Of a stretch of DNA of 36,505 nt, positions 1 through 8,900 are shown piece by piece. Where the stretch lies: assembly GCA_029259935.1 (NCBI GenBank), contig JAJDEH010000082.1, forward strand, positions 1-36,505. Reading direction: 5' to 3'. The DNA comes from Planctomycetota bacterium (GTDB lineage Bacteria; Planctomycetota; Planctomycetia; Pirellulales; Pirellulaceae). Numbering within the stretch: position 1 is the first letter of the stretch; the number at the start of each line of letters is the position of its first letter. The position numbers and the translations under genes were made by a program. The notes below the pieces were generated by a model, which saw only the letters and a list, made by a program, of their open reading frames with translations, did no database searches and was not told the origin of the DNA.

Positions 1-1655
1 GGCACCAGATCGTCGCCCAGAATCATTTCCCGATACCGCGGGCTCAACTGCTCGCCCCAAGCGGGATTGGCCTGCCGTTCTTCGTAAACCGAAACCCCCT
101 CGCTCAACCAACGCGGCATTTTGTTGTTGGTTTTCGTCAACGTCACCACATGACAGAACTCGTGCCACAAAACCGACTGCCAGTTCGTCGGCGATGCGGC
201 TTGCGACGCCGGACTGTTCATCGTGATGACTTGACCGAAACAAACGCCCAAGAATCCCGCGCCGCCCGGCAGGCCAAACGTGCGAATGGCAAAGTCTTGT
301 TGTTGAGGAAAAATCTCGACGTAGATCGGTTCGGGTAACTCAGCTTCATACTTCGAGCAAAGTTCTTCGCTTGCTCGGCGAAGGAGTGCCAGCACATCGT
401 CGCCGTAGATTTTCGCCTCTCGCGACTCCATCCGCACCGCGAAGCCATCACTCTTCAGCACCGTGTAGCCTTGAATGTTGTCGCGCAGCGTAACCAAATT
501 GTGGGCGACCACGTTGTATCCGTCGGCGTCGTAAACCTCGTCGGCCAGCCGCCACCCTTCCTGTTCTTGGCCCAGCCGTAACAGATCCTGAGTGAGTTGC
601 ATTTTGGCGGGGAGGTAATCCGCTTCCATGGCCAGCGCCCGGCGCTGATAGGTCGCCCCTTCGGTGAAACGGTACTTCTGCGACAGTTTGCGGCCTATCA
701 AATGATCCACGTCGGGATTCTCCGCCCAATGTTTGAGTGCCTTTTCACGACACTCATGTTCACGGGCTGAATCATTCGCCAGGTGCGCCAGCACGGCCCG
801 GTAAGCCCAGGCTCGCGGGTGTTTGTCGTTCACCACCAGCACACGAGCGAGCAGCGTCTCCGCATCGGAATAGCGCTCGGAATCAATGTGTTCGTCGGCC
901 ATCAGCAGCAAGCCATCGATGTGGTTTTCGTTCAGCTTTAGCACGGCCTGCAAAGACTGCTTCGACTTGGCGCGGTCGGAAGCGGCATAAGCTTGGGTCA
1001 GGCCGAAATGAGCGCGAGGGTCCCGCGCATCGATTTCCGCCGCCTTTTCGAATGCTTCGGCGGCCAATCCGTAATCGTGTTTTTGCAGCGCCAATTCACC
1101 GCTGGCAAGGAACCCCTCGGCGCTGGTCGTGAGCAGTTGTTTGGCTTTGTCGTAGAACGACTCCAAAACTTGCTTGGCGTCCGCGCCGTGGTACAAAAAG
1201 AACCGGCCCAACGTCACATAATTTTCCGCGCTGCGGTAGCGCCAACTCGATTTCGAAACCAGTTCCCCAAACTCGTCATGCAGCGCGGCCGCCCGTTCTT
1301 CCAGGCCGTTGTACAGACATACCTCGTGGCCGATCCACCGCAGCCGGATGCTGTTCGGCCGTTTTTCAAGGGCCAAGGTCAAGGTGGCCAGCGCTTCCGG
1401 GTACTTGCCTCGCGCAAGCTCGGACTGAATTTTCAGTTCCCACCAATCTTCGTTGGACGGTTCGTCCTTGAGGGCCATGGCCGAGTGCCGCGCCACGTCG
1501 TCATAGCGCCCCTGCCGGTGCAAATCCGTTGCCTCTGGCAAGTCGACTGGCGAGGGTTCTTGTGCGTACAGAAGGGAAGGCAGGAAGAGGACGAATCCGG
1601 CGATCACCGACACGGAGTTTCGAGCAACTCGAGGTATCGCCAATGAATTCGCCAT
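1..1655 (-). CDS. Secreted TPR protein with peptidase MA-like (HExxH) domain, 3'-truncated by window edge
   Basis: The reading frame is open from an ATG at 1655 to the window edge, about 551 codons, so the C-terminus is missing. It begins with a signal peptide (hydrophobic stretch around VIAGFVLFLPSLLYAQ). Residues of roughly 35-420 are helical TPR-like repeats. The end carries LWHEFCHVVTL, with the HExxH motif at H498-H502, then WLSEGVSVYEE with a candidate third zinc ligand E519. This is the gluzincin arrangement seen in peptidase_MA-like proteins. I infer a periplasmic or surface zinc peptidase with a TPR scaffold; its substrate cannot be told. All overlapping plus-strand frames here are shadows of this gene. 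Confidence 0.85.
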   Translation of the reverse strand, partial: MANSLAIPRVARNSVSVIAGFVLFLPSLLYAQEPSPVDLPEATDLHRQGRYDDVARHSAMALKDEPSNEDWWELKIQSELARGKYPEALATLTLALEKRPNSIRLRWIGHEVCLYNGLEERAAALHDEFGELVSKSSWRYRSAENYVTLGRFFLYHGADAKQVLESFYDKAKQLLTTSAEGFLASGELALQKHDYGLAAEAFEKAAEIDARDPRAHFGLTQAYAASDRAKSKQSLQAVLKLNENHIDGLLLMADEHIDSERYSDAETLLARVLVVNDKHPRAWAYRAVLAHLANDSAREHECREKALKHWAENPDVDHLIGRKLSQKYRFTEGATYQRRALAMEADYLPAKMQLTQDLLRLGQEQEGWRLADEVYDADGYNVVAHNLVTLRDNIQGYTVLKSDGFAVRMESREAKIYGDDVLALLRRASEELCSKYEAELPEPIYVEIFPQQQDFAIRTFGLPGGAGFLGVCFGQVITMNSPASQAASPTNWQSVLWHEFCHVVTLTKTNNKMPRWLSEGVSVYEERQANPAWGEQLSPRYREMILGDDLV

Positions 1656-1975
1656 CGGTGGCCGTTTCCTGGATCCATCGTATTCAAAAGGCAACGTCGT
1701 ACTTTAGTGGGCGACGTACGGGCTTCGCCGAGATTCAGATCGTTGCCTGGGACAAACCGATCCCGCAAAGTCCATGCCAATCAATTGAACCCTCATTCTA
1801 CTGAACGGTTTCGCTGAGTCTACTCGAATGCGGCCGCAGCCCTGAATTGCAACGGATTGTTCTCGCGGTTAGTGCCTCAGACCCAGACTACTTGACATGC
1901 ATGAAAGCATTGAGGAGTCGCCATTCACCAGAGTCCACGCCCGAGGCTTCGTTGGCAACCAGCGGATTGCGGATT
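1656..1975. other. Intergenic stretch between divergent genes
   Basis: This stretch of about 320 bases lies between the minus-strand peptidase and the plus-strand HTH protein. It should hold both promoters, but I see no convincing -35/-10 pair, palindrome or hairpin. An open frame runs through 1847-1975 into the HTH gene, but its composition does not look like the conserved part of that protein. Confidence 0.4.
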
Positions 1976-2254
1976 ATGATGGTCGTAAACCAAAACCAAA
2001 CTCATCCGCCTTACAAAATGGCTACTCTGGAATACTTCTTTGAACAAACGGAACTGACCATCGAAGACGTCGCCGACCGCGCGGGACTTCCCGTCGAGCG
2101 GGTCGAAGCCATCATTCTCGGCCGTTGGACACCCAGCCCCCAAGAGCGCAGCCGCGTGGCCGAAGCGTTCGGAGTTGACGTGAGCGAAGTAAGCTGGGGC
2201 CATTCGATGGACCCACGCAATGTGCGCTATCGGCGCTCGGGGCATAAGTCCTGA
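1976..2254 (+). CDS. Small helix-turn-helix-like protein
   Basis: This short protein has a clear XRE-like helical pattern: LTIEDVADRAGLPVERVEAI matches helices 2-3 of a Cro/XRE domain, followed by GRWTPSPQERSRVAEAFGVD, which resembles the recognition-to-fourth-helix part. The basic tail is NVRYRRSG. The start is uncertain. ATG 1976 gives about 92 residues and ATG 2018 (MATLEYFFEQ) gives about 78; neither has a strong ribosome site. The open frame extends upstream to 1847, but that part has no recognisable domain. It stands alone, so targets cannot be inferred. It may be a DNA-binding regulator or a structural HTH protein. Confidence 0.6.
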   Translation: MMVVNQNQTHPPYKMATLEYFFEQTELTIEDVADRAGLPVERVEAIILGRWTPSPQERSRVAEAFGVDVSEVSWGHSMDPRNVRYRRSGHKS

Positions 2255-2382
2255 GGTTTCGTGCTAGTCGTAGATTGCTGCCTCATCTGGAGCGCGGCGA
2301 GTACTTGAATGAACAACGATCACGATGGGTCGTTCGCACACTGGCACGGACGAGGAAACAGACCGCCAATTCGGTGGTTACA

Positions 2383-4899
2383 TCAATCGTTAAGACTGTC
2401 GACCAAGTCCTGCATCTTCTCGATTTCGCGCTTTGCACCCACGCTCGAGCATAGAGTTAGGCTCTGGAGAAATTGCTGGCGGGCCTGGACTATTTCGCCG
2501 CGCGCCCTACAAACCAATCCCAGATTCTCACACTGTCGCGCTATGCCTTGAAGGCGCCCAAGCTTCTTTTCAATTGCGAGCGCCTTTCGGAACATCTCTT
2601 CTGCCTGGTCTAGCTCGCCACGCTCTTGATAAACCAGCCCCAGGTTCTCAAGCTCGCACGCCATACCTTCTCGCCAGCCAAGTTTTTCCTCAATCGCAAT
2701 CGCCTCTCGAAACAACTCCTCTGCTCGATCTAGTTCGCCGCGCTCTTGATAGACCAGCCCCAGTTTCTGAAGCTCGCCGGCTATGCCTTGCGGGCGGCCA
2801 AGTTTCTTTTCAATCGCCAGTGCCTTTCGAAACATCTCTTCCGCTTGATCCAACTCGCCGCTCTCTTGATGTACCAGCCCCAAACTCTCACATGCACTCG
2901 CTATTGCTTCCTGTTTGCCAAGCCTCTCTTCAATCGCGAGAGCCATGCAGAACATCTTCTGGGCCTGCTTCAGCTCGCCGAGCGTTTGATGAATTAGTCC
3001 TAAATTGCTGTACCCGTCCGCCATCCCCTCCAGTCGACCGTACTTTTCGCTGTTGGCGAGCGCCTTGTTGTTGATGTCAAGCCCTTCTTGAAGGACTTGT
3101 TTGGCTTGGCCTAGTTCGCCCCAAGTTTGATAGATTCGCCCCAGATCGGCATATTCGTTTGCAATTACTTCCGGCGGGTCGCCTGGCTCGTTAGCAGCGA
3201 GCGCCTTGCGAAACATCACTTCGGCCAAGCATAGCGCGCCGCGTTCTTGGTTGATCCGCCCCAGGTTGCTATACGCCACTGCCATCACTTCGACCGAGCC
3301 ATAGTCCTCGTGAATCGCAATCTGCTGCTCGTTGATTGCTAGTACCGTGCGGTACATCGCTTCCGCTTCACTTAGCTCGCCGCGTACCACGTGGATCAGC
3401 GCCAAGTTGCAATAGTCGACCATTGTGTTGCCTTCCTGGCCGTACGACTCGTTGATTGCTAGTGCCTTACGGTGCGTCTGTTCTGCCCGGTCTAGTTTGC
3501 CGCGATTTCGGTAGATGAGTCCCAGGTGGCCGTACACGCTCACCATGTATTGGTCCAGATCAGCCGCCTCGCAGATCGCAAGCGCTTTGCGGAACGCTTC
3601 CTCTGCTTCGTCGATCTGGCCTCGTGTTTGATTGAGCTGTCCCAAATTCTCATATTGCTCTGCAACGGCTTCCTGTCGGTCGAGCTGCGCGCATAGCGCA
3701 AGCGCTTTGCGAAACATCTCTTCCGCCTGATCGAGGTCGCCTCGCAGTTGGCAAATCCGTCCGAGACTGCCATACAGATTCACCGGGCACTCTACGGGAT
3801 CAAGTTGCTGATATATCGCAAACGCCTGTCGGAACATTATTTCCGCCTGGATGACGTCACTCCGCTCCAGATAAAGCTGCCCAAGACTGAAATACTCGTT
3901 CGCCTTGCATTCTTGCTGGCCGAGCATCTCGTGGCTTCCGAGCAGGTCGCTAGCTTGCTCCAGTTCGCCACGCCATCGGTGAAACCAGACTCGCGTGGCG
4001 ACGTCCGTCTCAAGGACCGTCCCCAGTGATTCACAACGACGTGAAAGTTCCATCGCAAAGAGCATATCGCCCCTGTTGTGGAAGAAGTCGTGCGCTATTT
4101 GGAGGACGTACGGATCCGTCGTTCCATCAACCGCCCTAGCAAATTCGAATCGGGCTCGCTCAATACGTCCCTCCAACGCCGACACCACTGCAGCTATTGC
4201 GAGCGAAATATCGGATGCACATGCTCGCAGGGCGTGCGCTTCGTCAGGGCACCCAGAGGCATCTGCGTCTTTCGCAGCGCGTAAGATATCCTGATGTCTC
4301 CTCTTCAATTCCTCGAGAGCCTCCTGGGGCAGTTCAGTACTTTCGGCCAGTTCAGCCAGAGGCGGTAATTCGCCCGCGGCAAAACTGCGGAGGTGCCGCG
4401 TCACTTCTCGCTCGAATGCTTCCTCGCCTGTGAAAGTGCGGTAGGGAACCTCGTGCGAATGCTCCAGCAACCGCCGAAACTCCATCACCTTGGAAAGTTG
4501 CGGACCAGGATCGCCAATGGACGCCGGGTTGACATGCCCGAAGAGTACAAGGATCTCAGGGGCTTCAGTCTGTCGATGCCGGCGTAGTGCCCGTTGAAAC
4601 TCCTCTTCCACATCGGAGCGGTTTGCAGCGTCCGAGGTATTTTGCCCCCATCGCCGTTGAACCGCCAGCAAGAACAAGTCACAAGAGTCAATTTCGCCAT
4701 TGATCACGCCCTGGGGACGTCGTCCCACTGCGGAAAAACGGTCTTGAGATCCAAGTGAAACAAACCTCACGTCCGCGTCATCACCGAATTCACCGTTCAG
4801 CTCATCAATCGCCTGTACAAAAACGCGGCGCTCGACGGCGAGGTCGGCGGGCGAAGCCATAAACACGCGAATCTCTCGTCGGGACGTGGACATTCCCAA
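2383..4899 (-). CDS. DUF4062-domain protein with about 12 TPR-like repeats
   Basis: The N-terminal ~130 residues (REIRVFMASPADLAVERRVF, then GVINGEIDSCDLFLLAVQRRWG and a VEEEF segment) match DUF4062, a domain usually fused to STAND NTPases or TPR arrays. Here no NTPase P-loop follows. After a linker come about 12 repeats of roughly 40-46 residues with the signature ENLGLVYQERGELDQAEEMF, a kinesin-light-chain-like TPR form. The last repeats are close copies at DNA level. AAGGAGGG at 4909-4916 sits 9 nt before a TTG at 4899 and 15 nt before the ATG at 4893, so the TTG has the better spacing. The function is unknown; a sensor-scaffold role, possibly in a conflict or signalling system, is inference only. 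Confidence 0.85.
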   Translation of the reverse strand: MGMSTSRREIRVFMASPADLAVERRVFVQAIDELNGEFGDDADVRFVSLGSQDRFSAVGRRPQGVINGEIDSCDLFLLAVQRRWGQNTSDAANRSDVEEEFQRALRRHRQTEAPEILVLFGHVNPASIGDPGPQLSKVMEFRRLLEHSHEVPYRTFTGEEAFEREVTRHLRSFAAGELPPLAELAESTELPQEALEELKRRHQDILRAAKDADASGCPDEAHALRACASDISLAIAAVVSALEGRIERARFEFARAVDGTTDPYVLQIAHDFFHNRGDMLFAMELSRRCESLGTVLETDVATRVWFHRWRGELEQASDLLGSHEMLGQQECKANEYFSLGQLYLERSDVIQAEIMFRQAFAIYQQLDPVECPVNLYGSLGRICQLRGDLDQAEEMFRKALALCAQLDRQEAVAEQYENLGQLNQTRGQIDEAEEAFRKALAICEAADLDQYMVSVYGHLGLIYRNRGKLDRAEQTHRKALAINESYGQEGNTMVDYCNLALIHVVRGELSEAEAMYRTVLAINEQQIAIHEDYGSVEVMAVAYSNLGRINQERGALCLAEVMFRKALAANEPGDPPEVIANEYADLGRIYQTWGELGQAKQVLQEGLDINNKALANSEKYGRLEGMADGYSNLGLIHQTLGELKQAQKMFCMALAIEERLGKQEAIASACESLGLVHQESGELDQAEEMFRKALAIEKKLGRPQGIAGELQKLGLVYQERGELDRAEELFREAIAIEEKLGWREGMACELENLGLVYQERGELDQAEEMFRKALAIEKKLGRLQGIARQCENLGLVCRARGEIVQARQQFLQSLTLCSSVGAKREIEKMQDLVDSLND
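2500..3000 (-). repeat. 120-bp-period tandem repeats inside the TPR gene
   Basis: Within the 3' part of the DUF4062-TPR gene the DNA repeats with a period of 120 bases. Blocks starting near 2551, 2671 and 2791 share long identical runs, such as cgctcttgata-accagcccca and the stretch encoding AEEMFRKALAIEKKLG. The repeats remain in frame and encode single TPR-like units of 40 residues. Repeats nearer the N-terminus are more diverged. This suggests unit duplication or homogenisation at the C-terminal end. Confidence 0.75.
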
Positions 4900-5041
4900 A
4901 GGTAGAAGCCCTCCTTCTAATTCTAATCTAAATACGATAGCGGTGTTAGATATTGCGATCTACCCTGGCGCTTCTCCAGCAAGAGAATGGCACTATTCTA
5001 CGCCACGCAAATGCACCCGCTTCGAGGCGGTCGTTGCCCAA

Positions 5042-5914
5042 TCATTCGGTAGACTTCGTCGTGGGACACGGCTTGGACTCGTCCCCAAGAGATTCCTTTT
5101 CGATGATCGTCGACACAATCTTGCGCAGCTTAGACCCTGCTTGCCGTGCCATGGCCACGACGTCTTCGGCCTCGGTTTTTACCGGCGTATCCGGCGTTGC
5201 CAGATTGGTCACGGTGGACAAGCCTAACACACGCATGCCAAGTTGCCGCGCGATCAATACCTCGGGCACCGTCGACATGCCAACGACATCGCCGCCGATT
5301 TTCCGAAAGAAGCGATACTCGGCGCGGGTTTCATAATTGGGCCCCGCCACGGCTACATAAACGCCCTCATATGCCGCGAAATTTTCTTGGCGAGCAATCG
5401 CGAGTGCCTGTTGGATTAACGTTTCGTCATAGGGATTTTCGCGGCACAACGGCGACCGACTGGGGAACAGGCCCGCGCCGCCATGATCGTTCCACATGAA
5501 ATTGATGTGGCTGTTGATCACCATGATGCCGCCCGACGCGTAGCTGGGATTCAATCCACCGCTGGCATTACTTACCACCAACAGTTCGGCACCCAAATGA
5601 CGCATCACGCGAAGGGGAAGTACGATCTGATCGAGGCTGTAACCTTCGTACAGGTGCAGTCTGCCGCGCATCGCGATCACTGGAACCTGAGCGAGCCGGC
5701 CATAAACAAAATGTCCCTTATGGCCTGGCGCGGTACTCCGCGCGAAATGCGGGATTTCTTCGTACGCAACCGAGACGGCTGCGTCAAAATCGTCGGAAAG
5801 GTCGCCGAGGCCCGTTCCAAGGATCAAGCCAATGCGCGGACGGTCGTTGCAGATTCGTTGCACGGCGAGCGCGGCCTGCTCGACCTGGCCCATCATCCGT
5901 GAGTCATCCGCCAT
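5042..5914 (-). CDS. punA: Purine nucleoside phosphorylase (inosine/guanosine type)
   Basis: This 290-residue protein has the length and motifs of trimeric purine nucleoside phosphorylase. GLILGTGLGDL is the N-terminal phosphate-binding loop (usually GSGLG), GHKGHFVYG follows, then MRGRLHLYEGY with the phosphate-contacting Arg and His. VVSNASGGLNP comes next, then AGPNYETRAEYR with the base-binding Glu, MSTVPEVLIAR, and STVTNLA with the Asn that fits 6-oxopurines. It cleaves inosine or guanosine with phosphate to free base plus ribose-1-phosphate in the cytoplasm. It begins 36 bases after the stop of the giant heme protein on the same strand, so they may be cotranscribed. The highly charged C-terminal tail after residue ~265 is ordinary for the family. 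Confidence 0.95.
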   Translation of the reverse strand: MADDSRMMGQVEQAALAVQRICNDRPRIGLILGTGLGDLSDDFDAAVSVAYEEIPHFARSTAPGHKGHFVYGRLAQVPVIAMRGRLHLYEGYSLDQIVLPLRVMRHLGAELLVVSNASGGLNPSYASGGIMVINSHINFMWNDHGGAGLFPSRSPLCRENPYDETLIQQALAIARQENFAAYEGVYVAVAGPNYETRAEYRFFRKIGGDVVGMSTVPEVLIARQLGMRVLGLSTVTNLATPDTPVKTEAEDVVAMARQAGSKLRKIVSTIIEKESLGDESKPCPTTKSTE

Positions 5915-5950
5915 TGAAAACCTGTAAACCCGGCTTGATGCCTCGTTGCG

Positions 5951-8900
5951 TTAATGATGGTGCTGGTGGTCGCCGAACAGTTTGGACTTCTTATCACCCT
6001 TGGCGTAAACATAAGCAATCAAATCGAGGATCTCTTCCCGCGAGAGCTTGTTTAGCAACCCCAGCGGCATGAGCGAAACGGTGGATTTACGCCGCTCTTC
6101 GATCTCGTCCTTCTTGATGGCCGTGGGTTTGTCCTTGGCCAGTGGATCGATGACAACCTTCAATTCCTCGGGCGTTTCCTCAACGATCATTCCGGTCATG
6201 ATCTTGCCGGTGTCTAACAGGAATGTGTAGGACAGAAACTTCTCATCAATGTCCTTGGACGGTTCCAAGATCGATCGCAGAATATGTTCGGTCGTCTGCT
6301 TTTTGGGATCCAGCTTGACGAGGTCGGGGCCGAACACGCGCCCTTCGTCGTTCAACTTATGACATCCCACGCAACTGGCGACTTTGAACAACTCCTTGCC
6401 GACGTCGAACGACCGGCCCGGCGGCAGGTGTTTGACTTCACCGATCAGTTCGTCGAATTTCCACTCGCGGCTGCGCGTGTTGAATTTCAAGAGTTCATCC
6501 TTGACCGGCAGTGGATTCGAAGTGAGGTACGACGCGGGATCGGCCTGGTATTCTTCCAGGCTGGCCACGACATACAACGCACCGTACATCCGCCGCCAGT
6601 GGCCGGGATAGGTGCAGACGTACGGATAAATGCCGGGCTGCTTCGGCACTTCAAAGCTGATCGGCTGATTCTCGCCCGGTTGCAGCAAGCGGCTGGCCAG
6701 CAGAATCTTATCCGACTTGGGAATGTAATGCCGGGCCATGGCGTCGGGATCGCGTCCCGTGGCTTCGCCCAATTCGCCGACTTCTTGCAGCGATCCCGGT
6801 TGCACAATGGCGAAGTTGTGCGGCATGGCGTCGGTGTTCGAGAAGCGAAATTCAACCGTTTTGCCCGCCTCGACCGCGATCAGTTCCTTGTCATAAATCA
6901 TTCGATGCGGGACGGTTCCGATGGCAATCACGCGGACATCAAGATTTTGCAGACGGACTTCAATTTTCGTGGCTTGCTCTTGGGGCAACTTGGTTGCCAG
7001 CGATTTCGCCAATGCGATCGCGTCGGTCGCCGGACCGCCCGTGCGGAATCGCGCGGGCATTTCGCTAAGATAGCCAATCAAGTTGTCGACCAATGGCCGC
7101 ACTTTCTTTTGAGGCCAACTCTTGGCGGGAATTCCGCGCAGCGCTTTGATACTAGCGGGGCGATGCCGGCCCGATTTGACGAGTGAAAACAAGGCGTTGA
7201 ACTTTTCTGTATCGTGACCGGGGATCGAGGCCAGCGCCCGAATCGCCACGTCGTGCAGCGTTTCGCCGCCGCTGATGGCCAGCGACTGCTTGGCGATCTT
7301 CTGCTTCTTAAGGCCAGGGCCTTGCCATTGAACATTCAAGCCGTCGCCGCCGCCGTTGTCGAAATAGGTGACGATGATTGGATGCGAACCGGCCGGAAGA
7401 TCGACCGAGCCCGCCTTTTCGCTCATCCCGTGCAAGCCGTCGTTGTTGACCACCAATTGATCACCGATATACAAGCGCGAACCGTCGTCAGACCTTGTGA
7501 AGAAGGTGTACTTGCCTGATTTGGGAATTTGAATCGCGCCGGTGAATCGCAGGGCAAACTTGTCGCTCTGTTTCTTCTGCGGGACGTTCATCACGATTTC
7601 GGGGACAATGCCGCTGGCTTTCGGTTTCATTTTGGCCAGCGTTTCAATCGCGACGTTACTGGCGCTGGGATAAAAGTAGTCGACCTTGATTCCCTGCTGC
7701 CGCAGCGCGGACCCAGACCTTTCGGCTTTTAGATTCGAAGGCAGGTCTGAAATGAGCGGCCGAACCTTGGCGAATATTTCGCCGCGAACCTTTCTGTCGA
7801 CCGTGGGGACGGCATCCAAAAAGTCGCGCAGTCGATCTTTGCTTTTGGTGGCCGCCAAGAAAGCGTCGTCCGGTCCCGAGGCGGCGATCCAAGCTGCGTA
7901 TCCCAATCGCTTGACTTCATCCGATTGGCCCTTGATGGCCAAGTTCTCGATGCGATCCTTGACGCTTTGCAACTCGCCGGTCGAGCGGGTGGCGAGCAAT
8001 CTGCCCAAACCAACCACGTTGCCATCCGCCTTTTGCCGCGCATCGTCAATCAACTCCATCAGCAGTTCCACTTCGCCAATGCTCTTCAACTTGGCCATGC
8101 CGCTGAGCGATTCGTACAAATGATTCTGCTTGGCCTGCTTTCGGCTGAGAATAGCGCGATAGACGGCTTCCGTTCGGTCCAGCTTGAGCAAGTCATTGAC
8201 GCTGGCGTTGCGAAGCACATACGTTTGCGCTGCCACGGACAACCTGCTTCCCGATTTCAGCGCGTCTTGAACGATGGCGTCGACGTTGATTTGCCCCTTG
8301 GCGTATTTTAGCACTACGTCTAGTTCGGGATCGGTGGGACGCGTGGCAGTCTCAAAGATCACCTCGGCCGACGATAAGCCTCCCAATTCGACGGCGGCCT
8401 TGACGGCTTCCGCGCGGACCAGCGCCGAATCGTCACGTGAAGCGGCGATCAGGGTCTGTTCCCAATCGTTGACTCGGCCGCTCCAATGGCCCAAGGTTCG
8501 AATCGCGGCGGATCGCACCCGCGGCTCGTCGGCTTGAAATACCTTCTTGACGAGACCGACATTGGGCACACGATGTTCCTCGAAGACCCACAGGCATTCC
8601 AGCAGCGCTTGTGCTTCGTCGCGATTTGAAGATGCGTTTTTCGGATCCAACTCGTCGGCGAATTCGGCAACCACCGCCACCACCTCGTTCGTCTCTCGAC
8701 CACTGAGTTCCAGCCGCGCGCGGTAACGGGTACCGTTTTCGCGGGCAAAGAAATTGCGGCAGACTTCGGCAATCGGTTTGCCTTTCATCTTCGCCGGCCT
8801 AACTAGATCGCGGCCAGGATACGACACCCGATAGACGCGACCGTGTTTGTCGTCGCGATTCGGATCGCGCATGTTGTGTTGCATGTGTCCGATCAACGTG

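Noticed and set aside
993..1646. Plus-strand 217-residue open frame
   Set aside because: It lies opposite the secreted TPR-metalloprotease, has no family motif, and its stretches mirror the real minus-strand codons.
2500..3000. CRISPR-like periodic repeats
   Set aside because: The period is 120 bases, there are no distinct spacers, and the repeats encode in-frame TPR units.
6284..7186. Plus-strand 300-residue open frame over the giant heme gene
   Set aside because: It is antisense to the HEAT/PA14/cupredoxin region with clear protein motifs on the minus strand; the plus frame has none.
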